Of a stretch of DNA of 64,000 bases, positions 1-7,548 are shown one piece after another. The stretch is from CAYNRG01 sp047973125 (GTDB lineage: Bacteria; Bacillota_I; Bacilli_A; Erysipelotrichales; Erysipelotrichaceae). Under the pieces are notes generated by a model, which saw only the letters and a program-made list of their open reading frames with translations, ran no database searches and was not told the origin of the DNA. Location of the stretch: positions 1 to 64,000 of the forward strand of contig JBKEBK010000022.1 in assembly GCA_047973125.1 (NCBI GenBank), given 5' to 3'. Numbering within the stretch: the first letter of the stretch is position 1; the number at the start of each line of letters is the position of its first letter. Position numbers and translations under genes: made by a program.

Positions 1-31
1 CTTCATTCATTCTTAACACAACCTTTCTCAT
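1..31 (-). CDS. Start of a probable IS transposase (partial)
   Basis: Only the first ten codons lie inside the window. A strong Shine-Dalgarno AGGAGGTG (complement of 38-45) stands six bases before an ATG (complement of 29-31), and the frame reads MRKVVLRMNE up to the edge. This beginning resembles the N-terminus of ISNCY-type transposases common in low-GC Bacillota, but ten residues cannot prove it. Two copies of GACATTATC upstream of the gene (77-85 and 102-110) would fit transposase-binding repeats at an element end. The open frame and RBS are seen directly; the family is inference. Confidence 0.4.
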   Translation of the reverse strand, partial: MRKVVLRMNE

Positions 32-76
32 AAATAACACCTCCTAAATAATAGAAGTATATTATATAACATTTGG

Positions 77-110
77 GACATTATCGAGTTTGATATATTA
101 AGACATTATC
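77..110. repeat. Direct repeat GACATTATC x2
   Basis: The 9-mer GACATTATC occurs at 77-85 and again at 102-110, 25 bases apart, in the leader side of the minus-strand partial gene. It could be part of an insertion-sequence end; no target-site duplication can be judged because the other end lies outside the window. Confidence 0.4.
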
Positions 111-150
111 ACTATTGATTCAGATTGAGGTTGAATAATTTAAATTATTA

Positions 151-180
151 TTGACATTTACTATCGTTACAACGTATAAT
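151..180 (+). promoter_or_regulatory. Promoter of rplM-rpsI
   Basis: TTGACA at 151-156 and TATAAT at 175-180 are separated by 18 bases, a near-consensus vegetative promoter. The transcript would begin near 187, exactly at the first hairpin of the L13 leader. Confidence 0.8.
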
Positions 181-186
181 AATTAA

Positions 187-223
187 TGGCACTAATGCCA
201 AATGTAGCCCCGGAAACTACGTT
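187..223 (+). promoter_or_regulatory. Probable L13 ribosomal-protein leader
   Basis: The short 5' leader holds two hairpins: TGGCA/TGCCA (187-191 with 196-200) and a 7-bp stem AATGTAG/CTACGTT (201-207 with 217-223) closing a loop CCCCGGAAA. Leaders of this size with paired small hairpins precede rplM in many Bacillota (Rfam L13 leader) and let free L13 repress its own operon. The hairpins are seen; the L13-binding role is inferred from position. Confidence 0.55.
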
Positions 224-240
224 GGTTTAGGAGGAAAAAT

Positions 241-678
241 ATGCGTCAAACAACTATGATTAAGCCTAGTGAAGTTACTCGTCAATGGTTTGTAATTGAT
301 GGAGAAGGATGTACACTGGGAAGACTTGCTACTGAAGTAGCAACTGTGTTAAGAGGTAAACATAAACCGTCTTATACACCAAATGTTGACTGTGGTGATT
401 ATGTTATTATTATCAATGCTGATAAAATACAAGTTACTGGAGATCAAACAAACAAAAAGAATTACTATAATCACTCACAATATCGTGGAGGATTACGTAC
501 AAGATCTACAGGGATTATGCGTGATAAATACACAAGAGAGTGGGTTGAAAGAGCGGTGCATGGGATGTTACCTCATACAAAGCTTGGTGATGTAATGCGT
601 AAACATTTATTTGTTTATGAAGGTGCTGAGCATCCACATGTTGCTCAAAAGCCTGTTGAAATGAAGTTAAAAGGATAA
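241..678 (+). CDS. rplM: 50S ribosomal protein L13
   Basis: L13 is an early-assembling large-subunit protein that binds 23S rRNA. The 145-residue product has the normal family length and the diagnostic start MRQTTMIKPSEV followed by WFVIDGEGCTLGRLAT, and the motif GDYVIIINADKIQVTGDQ; its C-terminal half carries the conserved RAVHGMLPHTKLG segment. The ATG follows TTTAGGAGGAAAAAT, an excellent RBS. It is the first gene of the L13-S9 operon; rpsI starts 13 bases after its stop. Expression is probably controlled by the hairpin leader immediately upstream. Confidence 0.97.
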   Translation: MRQTTMIKPSEVTRQWFVIDGEGCTLGRLATEVATVLRGKHKPSYTPNVDCGDYVIIINADKIQVTGDQTNKKNYYNHSQYRGGLRTRSTGIMRDKYTREWVERAVHGMLPHTKLGDVMRKHLFVYEGAEHPHVAQKPVEMKLKG

Positions 679-691
679 GGAGGAATAGACT

Positions 692-1096
692 TTGGCAAAG
701 AAAAAAGAAAAAGTAACATATATTGGTACTGGTCGTCGTAAATCTTCTGTAGCTCGTGTCTTCATGACTCCAGGTACTGGTAATATCGTTGTAAATGGTA
801 AGACATTAGATGAATATTTACCATTAGAAACTTTGAGAATGAATGTTCGTTTACCATTAAACTTAACTGAAACATTAGAACAATTTGATATTAAGGTTAA
901 CGTTTGTGGGGGTGGTTATTCAGGGCAATCAGGAGCTATTCGTCATGGAATATCTCGTGCTTTGTTACAAGCTTCTGCAGATTATAGACCTGCATTAAAA
1001 GCTGCTGGATTTCTTACACGTGATTCACGTGCTAAAGAACGTAAAAAATATGGTCTTAAGGGAGCTCGTAGAGCACCACAATTCTCTAAGAGATAG
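692..1096 (+). CDS. rpsI: 30S ribosomal protein S9
   Basis: S9 sits in the head of the small subunit, its C-terminal tail reaching the P-site tRNA. The 134-residue product shows YIGTGRRKSSVARVF near the N-terminus, the glycine-rich GGGYSGQSGAIRHGI segment, and the invariant ending KYGLKGARRAPQFSKR. It starts with TTG, chosen because an AGGAGGAA Shine-Dalgarno lies just upstream and the reading MAKKKEKVTYIGTG matches family N-termini. It is co-transcribed with rplM and followed by a short terminator hairpin. Confidence 0.97.
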   Translation: MAKKKEKVTYIGTGRRKSSVARVFMTPGTGNIVVNGKTLDEYLPLETLRMNVRLPLNLTETLEQFDIKVNVCGGGYSGQSGAIRHGISRALLQASADYRPALKAAGFLTRDSRAKERKKYGLKGARRAPQFSKR

Positions 1097-1121
1097 ATCG
1101 ATATTTATTATCAAATCAAAG

Positions 1122-1143
1122 AAAGCCTTTATGGCTTTTTTTG
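1122..1143 (+). terminator. Terminator of rplM-rpsI
   Basis: AAAGCC (1122-1127) pairs with GGCTTT (1133-1138) across a 5-base loop, followed by a T run to 1142. It lies 25 bases after the rpsI stop. Confidence 0.75.
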
Positions 1144-1151
1144 TATATTAT

Positions 1152-1180
1152 TTGACATTAAAAGGAAATAAAGATAAGAT
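1152..1180 (+). promoter_or_regulatory. Promoter of the fabT-like gene
   Basis: TTGACA (1152-1157), 17-base spacer, TAAGAT (1175-1180). The -35 overlaps TTTGA-CAT-TAAAA, one mismatch per half from the TTTGA-N3-TCAAA core of the operators at 1713-1762, so weak autoregulation is possible. Confidence 0.6.
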
Positions 1181-1208
1181 TGATAAAGAAATGATTGTGG
1201 GTAAGAAA

Positions 1209-1664
1209 ATGACAGATACTAGGCATACATTAAATGAGTTGTTGGTTGGTTTATTCAACTACATACTATATATAGAAGAAAGAAACTTAAAGCTACAAGG
1301 AGTAGAATTATCAATGAATGAAGTTCATTTATTGGAAAACATCCAAAAGACAAGGGATAATTCAATGTCGTATTTAGCTGGTCGTTTAATGGTTACTCAA
1401 GGAACACTTACCACCAATGCAACAAGATTAATAAAAAAAGGTTATGTTTCAAGGTATAAAGATGATAAGGATAAAAGGGTTGTTCGTTTAAAGTTATGTG
1501 ATAAAGCAATGCCTATTTTGAAAATTCATGAAGACTTTCATCATAATTTAATTGATAAGGCTATCGGGGATTTGGGTTTAGAAGATAATGTAGTGTTAAA
1601 TGAGTCTCTAGAGAACATCTTAAAATATTTTAGAGAAGAGTATCGTATTCAAGCAAATATCTAG
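1209..1664 (+). CDS. fabT: MarR-family regulator of fatty-acid synthesis (FabT-like)
   Basis: A 151-residue winged-helix repressor. The helix-turn-helix region NSMSYLAGRLMVTQGTLTTNATRLIKKGY resembles FabT of streptococci (GTLTT recognition segment), followed by the wing YKDDKDKRVVRLKL. FabT binds DNA, assisted by acyl-ACP, and represses fatty-acid genes. Context supports this: it lies directly upstream of the acp-acc-fab operon, whose promoter has two perfect palindromes. The frame stays open back into rpsI, but start 1209 gives the family length and lies downstream of the mapped promoter; 1191 is an alternative. No strong RBS decides between them. Confidence 0.85.
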   Translation: MTDTRHTLNELLVGLFNYILYIEERNLKLQGVELSMNEVHLLENIQKTRDNSMSYLAGRLMVTQGTLTTNATRLIKKGYVSRYKDDKDKRVVRLKLCDKAMPILKIHEDFHHNLIDKAIGDLGLEDNVVLNESLENILKYFREEYRIQANI

Positions 1665-1689
1665 TATTTAGTTACTGGGTATTTTTTTT
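1656..1689 (+). terminator. Terminator of the fabT-like gene
   Basis: An 11-bp stem with two G-U type pairs, AATATCTAGTA (1656-1666) against TACTGGGTATT (1673-1683), is followed by a run of eight T. The stem overlaps the stop codon of the regulator and separates its transcript from the acpP operon. Confidence 0.7.
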
Positions 1690-1709
1690 ATAAAAAATTC
1701 ATTTTTTTA

Positions 1710-1738
1710 TTTACTTTGAATGTCAAAGTATGTATAAT
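1710..1738 (+). promoter_or_regulatory. Promoter of the acpP-plsC operon
   Basis: TTTACT (1710-1715), 17-base spacer, perfect TATAAT (1733-1738). The first operator box fills the spacer and the second covers about +2 to +18, so a bound repressor would block both polymerase binding and escape. Confidence 0.75.
1713..1729 (+). promoter_or_regulatory. FabT-type operator box 1
   Basis: ACTTTGA-ATG-TCAAAGT, a perfect 7-bp inverted repeat with a 3-base centre, lying between -35 and -10. It resembles the TTTGA-N-TCAAA boxes known for FabT. Confidence 0.75.
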
Positions 1739-1745
1739 TATAATA

Positions 1746-1762
1746 ACTTTGATTGTCAAAGT
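1746..1762 (+). promoter_or_regulatory. FabT-type operator box 2
   Basis: ACTTTGA-TTG-TCAAAGT, identical in both arms to box 1 and centred 33 bases from it (about three helical turns), placed at the expected transcription start. Confidence 0.75.
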
Positions 1763-1783
1763 AAATAAAGACAGGAGAATATT

Positions 1784-2011
1784 ATGATTGAAAATATTAA
1801 AAAAGTATTAGTTGAAGCAATTAATGTTGATGCTGAAGATGTAAAGCCAGAGGCAAATTTAAAAGATGATTTAGGAATAGATTCTTTGGCGGCAGTAGAA
1901 CTTGCTTTGGAGTTAGAAAATGAATTTGATATTCGTATTGAAGATGAAGAGCTAGCAAAGCTTGAAACAGTACAGGATATAGTTAACATCATTGAATCAA
2001 AAGCTAAGTAA
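1784..2011 (+). CDS. acpP: Acyl carrier protein
   Basis: ACP carries growing acyl chains on a 4'-phosphopantetheine arm through all steps of type II fatty-acid synthesis. The 75-residue acidic protein has the GIDSLAAVEL motif; Ser34 is the attachment site, to be modified by AcpS encoded at the end of the same operon. The ATG follows ACAGGAGAATATT. It is first in the operon and is followed at once by a hairpin with a T run, so ACP mRNA is probably made in excess over the downstream enzymes. Confidence 0.97.
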   Translation: MIENIKKVLVEAINVDAEDVKPEANLKDDLGIDSLAAVELALELENEFDIRIEDEELAKLETVQDIVNIIESKAK

Positions 2012-2024
2012 TCTTAGCTTTTTT
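2001..2024 (+). terminator. Intrinsic attenuator between acpP and accB
   Basis: AAGCTAAG (2001-2008) pairs perfectly with CTTAGCTT (2013-2020) around a 4-base loop and is followed by T to 2024. It overlaps the acpP stop codon; accB begins 19 bases later with no visible promoter of its own, so partial read-through is the likely use. Confidence 0.7.
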
Positions 2025-2042
2025 ACATAAAGGAGATAATAA

Positions 2043-2474
2043 ATGGATAAGAAGAAGGTTAAAGATATTATTAAGCTTTTTGAAGAGAGTACTCTATCAG
2101 AGATGAGCTTAGAGGTTGATGATATAAAAATAAGTATGAAAAAGAGTGACTTACAAAATGATCGGGTTGAAATGATCCCTGTTGTTAATTCACATGTAGT
2201 AAATACTAGCGAAGAGATAATACAAGAAGAAAAAGAGATTGGTGATCCGATTAAAAGTCCACTTGTTGGGGTGTTTTATGCTTCTAATGTAGAGGGTGGT
2301 AAACCACTTGTAAGTGTTGGCACAAAGGTTAAAAAAGGTGATTTATTATGTGTTATTGAGGCAATGAAGGTTATGAACGAAATTCATGCTGATCGAGATG
2401 GTGAAGTTGTTAAAGTATTATTTGTTGATAATGATACCGTTCAATATGGTGATGTACTAATGTATATTGCATAG
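2043..2474 (+). CDS. accB: Biotin carboxyl carrier protein of acetyl-CoA carboxylase
   Basis: AccB carries biotin between the carboxylase and transferase halves of acetyl-CoA carboxylase, which makes malonyl-CoA. The 143-residue protein has a variable N-terminal region, a short Glu-rich linker (about 55-67), and the C-terminal biotinyl domain (70-143) with EAMKVMNE; Lys109 is the biotinylated residue. The ATG follows AAAGGAGATAATAA. It is the first of four ACC genes in order B-C-D-A, a compact arrangement like that of streptococci. No biotin ligase gene is in the window. Confidence 0.96.
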   Translation: MDKKKVKDIIKLFEESTLSEMSLEVDDIKISMKKSDLQNDRVEMIPVVNSHVVNTSEEIIQEEKEIGDPIKSPLVGVFYASNVEGGKPLVSVGTKVKKGDLLCVIEAMKVMNEIHADRDGEVVKVLFVDNDTVQYGDVLMYIA

Positions 2475-2484
2475 GAGGCAATTT

Positions 2485-3852
2485 GTGATAAGAAAAGTAT
2501 TAATAGCTAATCGCGGGGAAATTGCAGTTCGTATTATTCGAGCATGTAAAGAGTTAGGCTTATCTACTGTTGCAGTGTATTCTGAAGCAGATGAGAAGTC
2601 ATTACATGTTGAACTAGCAACTCAAGCAGTTTGTATAGGGGGCTCTAGAGCCACTGATTCATACTTAAATATGGATAATATAATTCAAGCAGCTTGTAAT
2701 ACTGGTTGTGATGCAATTCATCCAGGATTTGGCTTTTTAAGTGAAAATTCGAAGTTTGTGCGACTTGTGGAAGAGTGTGGTCTTATTTTTATTGGACCTA
2801 AGGCTAGTATAATTGAGATGTTAGGAAACAAGGCAGAAGCTCGTAAACTAATGAGTAGTGTAGGTGTTCCAATCATTCCAGGATCAAAAGATATCATAAG
2901 TGATGCAGCACAGGGGATCACTCAAGCTAAAGATATTGGCTATCCTGTTATTGTTAAGGCTAGCAATGGTGGTGGTGGTCGAGGAATGCGAATCATTTCT
3001 AAAGAGGATGATTTTGCGCAGCTATTTGATGCAGCTAAATCTGAGGCCAAGGTATGTTTTGGAGATGATGAAATGTATTTGGAAAAATATATTGAGAATC
3101 CCAAGCATATTGAGGTACAGATAATTGGAGATAATTTTGGAAATGTTATTCATCTTTTTGAGCGTGATTGTTCTTTTCAAAGAAGAAATCAAAAGTTAAT
3201 TGAAGAGGCTCCATGTCGCTCTTTAAATCAAGATATTCGCGATGCTCTATTTGAATCAGCAATTAAGGCTTGTAAGAGTGTATCTTATAATAGTGTAGGA
3301 ACCATTGAATTCTTAGTGGATAAGCACGGAGAATATTATTTTATGGAAATGAATACTAGAATTCAAGTAGAACATCCAATTACTGAAATGATAAGTGGTG
3401 TTGATATTGTTAAGCAACAAATTAGAATTGCAGATAATCAAGCATTAAGCATTGAACAAAGTGATATTAAGTGTAATGGCTATGCTCTTGAGTGTCGGAT
3501 AAATGCTGAAGATATTCGCAAGGATTTTGTACCAGATCCTGGTACTATTACCTTTCTTCATCTACCAGGAGGAAAGGGTGTAAGAATTGATAGTGCTGTT
3601 TATAATGGTTATACTATATCACCATTTTATGATTCAATGATTTTAAAACTAATTACCTTTGCTTCAACAAGGTTAGGAGCAATAAAAAAAATGAGAGTGG
3701 CCTTAGAAGAATTAATTATTGAAGGTCCTAAAAATAATATTGAATTTCATTACCTTGCAATGCATCATCCAAAGTTTGTTGAAGGTAAATATGACACAAA
3801 ATTTTGTGAGTTATTTGTAAAGGAGTTAAAAGAAAATGGAGAATTTATTTAA
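2485..3852 (+). CDS. accC: Acetyl-CoA carboxylase, biotin carboxylase subunit
   Basis: This ATP-grasp enzyme carboxylates the biotin of AccB with bicarbonate. The 455-residue product begins IRKVLIANRGEIAVRIIRACKEL, has the glycine-rich ATP loop KASNGGGGRGMRI, the FLEKYIENPKHIEVQI-type segment, and MEMNTRIQVEHPITE with the catalytic residues. I chose the GTG at 2485 because AGGAGG stands five bases before it and the protein then begins as the family does; the frame is open 18 bases further upstream without reason. Its end overlaps accD by 17 bases. Confidence 0.96.
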   Translation: MIRKVLIANRGEIAVRIIRACKELGLSTVAVYSEADEKSLHVELATQAVCIGGSRATDSYLNMDNIIQAACNTGCDAIHPGFGFLSENSKFVRLVEECGLIFIGPKASIIEMLGNKAEARKLMSSVGVPIIPGSKDIISDAAQGITQAKDIGYPVIVKASNGGGGRGMRIISKEDDFAQLFDAAKSEAKVCFGDDEMYLEKYIENPKHIEVQIIGDNFGNVIHLFERDCSFQRRNQKLIEEAPCRSLNQDIRDALFESAIKACKSVSYNSVGTIEFLVDKHGEYYFMEMNTRIQVEHPITEMISGVDIVKQQIRIADNQALSIEQSDIKCNGYALECRINAEDIRKDFVPDPGTITFLHLPGGKGVRIDSAVYNGYTISPFYDSMILKLITFASTRLGAIKKMRVALEELIIEGPKNNIEFHYLAMHHPKFVEGKYDTKFCELFVKELKENGEFI

Positions 3853-4711
3853 GAAAAGACAAGAGCGAATTGCTCAGTTTGAAGCAATTCGAAAAAAAGA
3901 TATACATAAAGTTAATAAGGTGAAAGAAGTGCCTGATAATTTGGTAATTCAATGTCCTAAGTGTAAAGAGACAAAACCTTATTTTGAGATTCGATTGAAT
4001 CGTTATGTTTGTACAAGTTGTAATGAGCATTTTAAAATTAGTGCTCGTGAGCGTATTCGTCAGCTTACGGATTTAAATTCTTTTATAGAAAGTGATAAAT
4101 ATGCAACAACTTACAATAGTGATAATTTTATTGGATACTCAAAGAAGTTAGAGCAATATCAAAAAAAGACTGGTCTTCAAGAAGCAGTTATTTGTGGTGT
4201 TGCTAAGATTGATAGTAAAAAACTTGCTATAGCTATTATGGACTCAAATTTTATGATGGGTAGTATGGGTAGTGTTGTTGGTGATAAAATAACCAGATTA
4301 ATTGAATATGCAACAAAGGAAAAATTACCTTTACTTATTAGTTGTACAAGTGGTGGTGCTAGAATGCAAGAGGGAATTATCTCTTTGATGCAGATGGCTA
4401 AGACCAGTGCTGCAATAAAGCGTCATAGTGAAAAGGGATTACTATATATTTCTTTACTTACTCATCCAACAACAGGGGGAGTAAGTGCAAGCTTTGCAAT
4501 GTTGGCAGATTTAATACTTGCTGAGCCAAATGCACTTATTGGCTTTGCTGGAAAAAGAGTAATTGAGAAAACAATTAATGAAGTGCTTCCAGAGAATTTT
4601 CAAAGTGCAGAATTTATGTTAGAAAAAGGTTTTATTGATGCAATTGTTGATCGTCGTGATGCTAGGGAAACAATTTCAAAAATTATGGATTTACATGGGG
4701 TGAAATCATGA
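3836..4711 (+). CDS. accD: Acetyl-CoA carboxylase, carboxyltransferase beta subunit
   Basis: AccD with AccA transfers the carboxyl group from biotin to acetyl-CoA. The 291-residue protein carries the N-terminal zinc ribbon (Cys40, Cys43, Cys59, Cys62) typical of bacterial AccD and the crotonase-fold motif SCTSGGARMQEGIISLMQMAK. The ATG lies inside the end of accC behind AGGAGTTAAAAGAAA. The stop overlaps the accA start (ATGA), which suggests coupled translation and balanced subunits. Confidence 0.96.
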   Translation: MENLFKKRQERIAQFEAIRKKDIHKVNKVKEVPDNLVIQCPKCKETKPYFEIRLNRYVCTSCNEHFKISARERIRQLTDLNSFIESDKYATTYNSDNFIGYSKKLEQYQKKTGLQEAVICGVAKIDSKKLAIAIMDSNFMMGSMGSVVGDKITRLIEYATKEKLPLLISCTSGGARMQEGIISLMQMAKTSAAIKRHSEKGLLYISLLTHPTTGGVSASFAMLADLILAEPNALIGFAGKRVIEKTINEVLPENFQSAEFMLEKGFIDAIVDRRDARETISKIMDLHGVKS

Positions 4712-5640
4712 ATTTAAAAGAATGTGAAGCTTTAATTAAAAGCTTAGAAGAAGAAAAAGCTAAAATTGAAAATCCTAATAGTAGTTATTTTATTGAATTA
4801 AATCAGCAGATAAAGCGTATTCGAAAAGAAACCTATAGTAATCTTAGCGCTTGGGATCGTGTTTGTTTAGCTCGGCATATTGAGCGTCCCAAAGCCCAAG
4901 ATTATATTGAGTGTTTATTTGATAATTTAATTGAAATTCATGGTGATCGCTTTTTTGGTGATGATCCATCATTATATGGGGCTATAGGTACATTTCATGA
5001 TATGCCTGTTACCATTTTAGCTCAAACTAAGGGTAAAAATACCAAGGAAAACATTGATAGAAATTTTGGGATGATGCAACCTGAAGGTTATCGTAAAGCC
5101 ATAAGACTAGCAAAACAGGCCGAAAAATTTAATCGACCAATAATTACTTTTGTTGATACTCCTGGAGCATTTCCTGGAAAAGGTGCTGAAGAGCGTGGTC
5201 AGGCTGAGGCAATAGCACAGTGTTTATATACGTTTTCTGATATCAAGGTTCCTGTTATTTGTATAGTTGTTGGAGAAGGTGGAAGTGGTGGAGCCCTTGC
5301 ACTGAGTGTTGCTGATTGTATTGTGATGTTAGAAAATGCAGTGTACTCAATTCTTACTCCAGAGGGGTTTGCGACAATTTTATGGAAGGATGAGACAATG
5401 TATGAAAAGGCTAGCGAAGTAATGGAATTGACTTCATATGACTTAAAGGATAAGGGCATTGTCGACCTTCTTATCAAAGAGCCAATTGGTAAAACTCAAG
5501 AGTGTTTTGAGATAGTGGCTCAAAATCTTAATATCTATATTCACCAAGAGTTAGTAAAACTAAAAAAGTTGAAAGTTAAAGATCTATTAGAAAAACGTTA
5601 TCAAAAATTTCGAAAGATTGGAGAGTTACATGAAAAATAG
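4708..5640 (+). CDS. accA: Acetyl-CoA carboxylase, carboxyltransferase alpha subunit
   Basis: The partner of AccD in the alpha2beta2 carboxyltransferase. The 310-residue product has an N-terminal helical region, then DYIECLFDNLIEIHGDR, TFVDTPGAFPGKGAEERGQ and VGEGGSGGALALSVAD, which form the acetyl-CoA and biotin pocket. It overlaps accD by the ATGA junction, and the fabH start lies inside its last codons. Length is usual for the family. Confidence 0.96.
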   Translation: MNLKECEALIKSLEEEKAKIENPNSSYFIELNQQIKRIRKETYSNLSAWDRVCLARHIERPKAQDYIECLFDNLIEIHGDRFFGDDPSLYGAIGTFHDMPVTILAQTKGKNTKENIDRNFGMMQPEGYRKAIRLAKQAEKFNRPIITFVDTPGAFPGKGAEERGQAEAIAQCLYTFSDIKVPVICIVVGEGGSGGALALSVADCIVMLENAVYSILTPEGFATILWKDETMYEKASEVMELTSYDLKDKGIVDLLIKEPIGKTQECFEIVAQNLNIYIHQELVKLKKLKVKDLLEKRYQKFRKIGELHEK

Positions 5641-6598
5641 AATAATTGTTGGAATGGGGTGTGCTATTTGTGATACTCGTATTGATAATGAGCAATTAAA
5701 GAGTGTGATGGATACAAGTGATGAGTGGATATCATCAAGGACAGGTATTCATTCAAGATATATTAGCGTGAACGAAAACTCTAGTGATTTAGCACAACGC
5801 GCTGCCACTTTGGCGATAGAAGATAGTGGCGTAAATAAGGAAGAAATTGATTTAATAATTGTAGCAACAATGACTCCAGATCATATTACTCCATCTACTG
5901 CCTGCATTTTACAATCTAAGTTAGGTTTAAATGATTCTTGTATTATGGCTTTTGATATCAATGCTGCCTGTACAGGTTTTGTATACGCCTTGCAGATCGC
6001 AAGTAATATGCTTCTAGAATATAAGTGTGCACTTGTTGTGGGTGTTGATATCAATAGTAAATTATTAGATTGGCATGATCGCTCAACCTCAATTCTTTTT
6101 GGAGATGGTGCAGGTGCTGTAGTTTTAAAGAGTACATCATGTAACAATGAGATGATTAATTTTGCTCAAAGTAAGGGTGATGAAGAAGGGGTTTTGCGTT
6201 GTAATGGAATAGTGCAAAGTAGTGTCTTGGATAATGCAAGTCGCGAAGTTGGGTTTTTACATCAAAATGGTAGTGAAGTTTTTAGATTTGCGGTTGCTTC
6301 TTTGCAAGAGGCTCTTGCAAAAGTTTTAGAAAAAGCTAATAAGAGTATTGATGATATTGATTTAATTATTCCTCATCAAGCTAATATTAGAATAATTTCA
6401 AATGTTGCAAGAAAGCTTAAAATTCCTATGGAAAAGTTTTATACAATTTTAGAAGAATTTGGAAATACATCAGCTGCAAGTATACCTATGGCTTTGGCTA
6501 TGGCAAAAAAGGATGGGAAAATACATGCTGGCATGAAGATTATAATGGTTGGCTTTGGTTCGGGATTTACATATGCAGCAACATATTATGAAGTGTAG
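5630..6598 (+). CDS. fabH: 3-oxoacyl-ACP synthase III
   Basis: FabH starts fatty-acid synthesis by condensing an acyl-CoA primer with malonyl-ACP. The 322-residue product has the complete Cys-His-Asn triad: Cys114 in NAACTGFVYAL, His249 in IPHQANIRI and Asn279 in FGNTSAASIP. The start at 5630 is preferred over the in-frame TTG at 5618, because GGAGAG stands six bases before this ATG and the protein then begins MKNRIIVGMG. It overlaps accA by 11 bases. Confidence 0.96.
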   Translation: MKNRIIVGMGCAICDTRIDNEQLKSVMDTSDEWISSRTGIHSRYISVNENSSDLAQRAATLAIEDSGVNKEEIDLIIVATMTPDHITPSTACILQSKLGLNDSCIMAFDINAACTGFVYALQIASNMLLEYKCALVVGVDINSKLLDWHDRSTSILFGDGAGAVVLKSTSCNNEMINFAQSKGDEEGVLRCNGIVQSSVLDNASREVGFLHQNGSEVFRFAVASLQEALAKVLEKANKSIDDIDLIIPHQANIRIISNVARKLKIPMEKFYTILEEFGNTSAASIPMALAMAKKDGKIHAGMKIIMVGFGSGFTYAATYYEV

Positions 6599-6606
6599 GA
6601 GGAATT

Positions 6607-7548
6607 ATGTTAAATAAACTATTAAATATTAAATATCCAATTATTCAAGGAGCAATGGCTAATATTGCTACCGCAGAGTTTGCAGCTGCTGTTAGTAATT
6701 GTGGGGCTTTAGGAATAATTGGTACAGGGGCAATGAATGTCGATGAAGCAAGAAATTCTGTTATTAAATGTAAATCATTAACAGATAAGCCATTTGGAGT
6801 AAATGTGATGTTAATGAATCCATATAGTGCTGAAATTATTGATATGCTTTGTGAGGAAAAAGTTTGTGTTGTAACAACAGGAGCAGGAAATCCTGGTCCC
6901 TATATAAAAAAATTAAAAAATGCAGATATTAAAGTGATACCAGTTGTTCCAAGTGTTGCCTTAGCTATAAGAATGGAAAGAAATGGGGCAGACGCTCTTA
7001 TTGTTGAAGGTAGTGAAGCTGGAGGTCATGTAGGTGAGCAAACGACCATGGCTTTAGTTCCACAGGTGTGTGATGCAGTTAATATACCAGTAATTGCAGC
7101 AGGAGGTATTGCCGATGGAAGAGGATTTAATGCTGCCATATCTCTTGGTGCACAAGGTGTTCAAGTTGGCACTTGTTTATTAGTAGCATGTGAGTGTCCT
7201 ATCCATGAAAATTATAAATTAGCAATCTTAAAAGCTAAGGATACTGATACTGTTGTTACAGGAAGAAGCATTGGGACACCTGTTCGTATTTTAAAAAATA
7301 AACTTGCAAAAGAGTACATAAAGTTAGAAGGATCATTAACTGATCGAGAAGAAATGGAAAGACTAACACTAGGGTCTCTTCGCAAGGCGGTATTTGATGG
7401 AGATATGAAGTTTGGCTCAGTCATGATGGGTCAGATTGCTGGCTTATGTAATGAAATAAAACCATTACAGAAGATTATTGATTTCATAATGGAAGATAGT
7501 AAAAAACAAAAAGAAGTTTTAATTAGTAAACTAAAGGAGTGTCTATGA
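6607..7548 (+). CDS. fabK: Enoyl-ACP reductase II (FMN-dependent)
   Basis: FabK reduces the trans-2 double bond of enoyl-ACP with NAD(P)H through FMN, replacing the unrelated FabI. The 313-residue TIM-barrel protein starts with KYPIIQGAMANIATAEFAAAVSN, has GSEAGGHVGEQTTMALV with His141 at the place of the catalytic histidine, and the FMN-phosphate segments AAGGIADG and GAQGVQVGTCLL. No fabI, fabL or fabV is seen here. It sits between fabH and a second FabK-like gene, whose start overlaps its stop (ATGA). Confidence 0.93.
   Translation: MLNKLLNIKYPIIQGAMANIATAEFAAAVSNCGALGIIGTGAMNVDEARNSVIKCKSLTDKPFGVNVMLMNPYSAEIIDMLCEEKVCVVTTGAGNPGPYIKKLKNADIKVIPVVPSVALAIRMERNGADALIVEGSEAGGHVGEQTTMALVPQVCDAVNIPVIAAGGIADGRGFNAAISLGAQGVQVGTCLLVACECPIHENYKLAILKAKDTDTVVTGRSIGTPVRILKNKLAKEYIKLEGSLTDREEMERLTLGSLRKAVFDGDMKFGSVMMGQIAGLCNEIKPLQKIIDFIMEDSKKQKEVLISKLKECL

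Noticed and set aside
1020..1208. Upstream extension of the MarR-like frame into rpsI
   Set aside because: It overlaps rpsI, its terminator and the regulator's own promoter, and adds no family-like residues; the start at 1209 gives the usual length.
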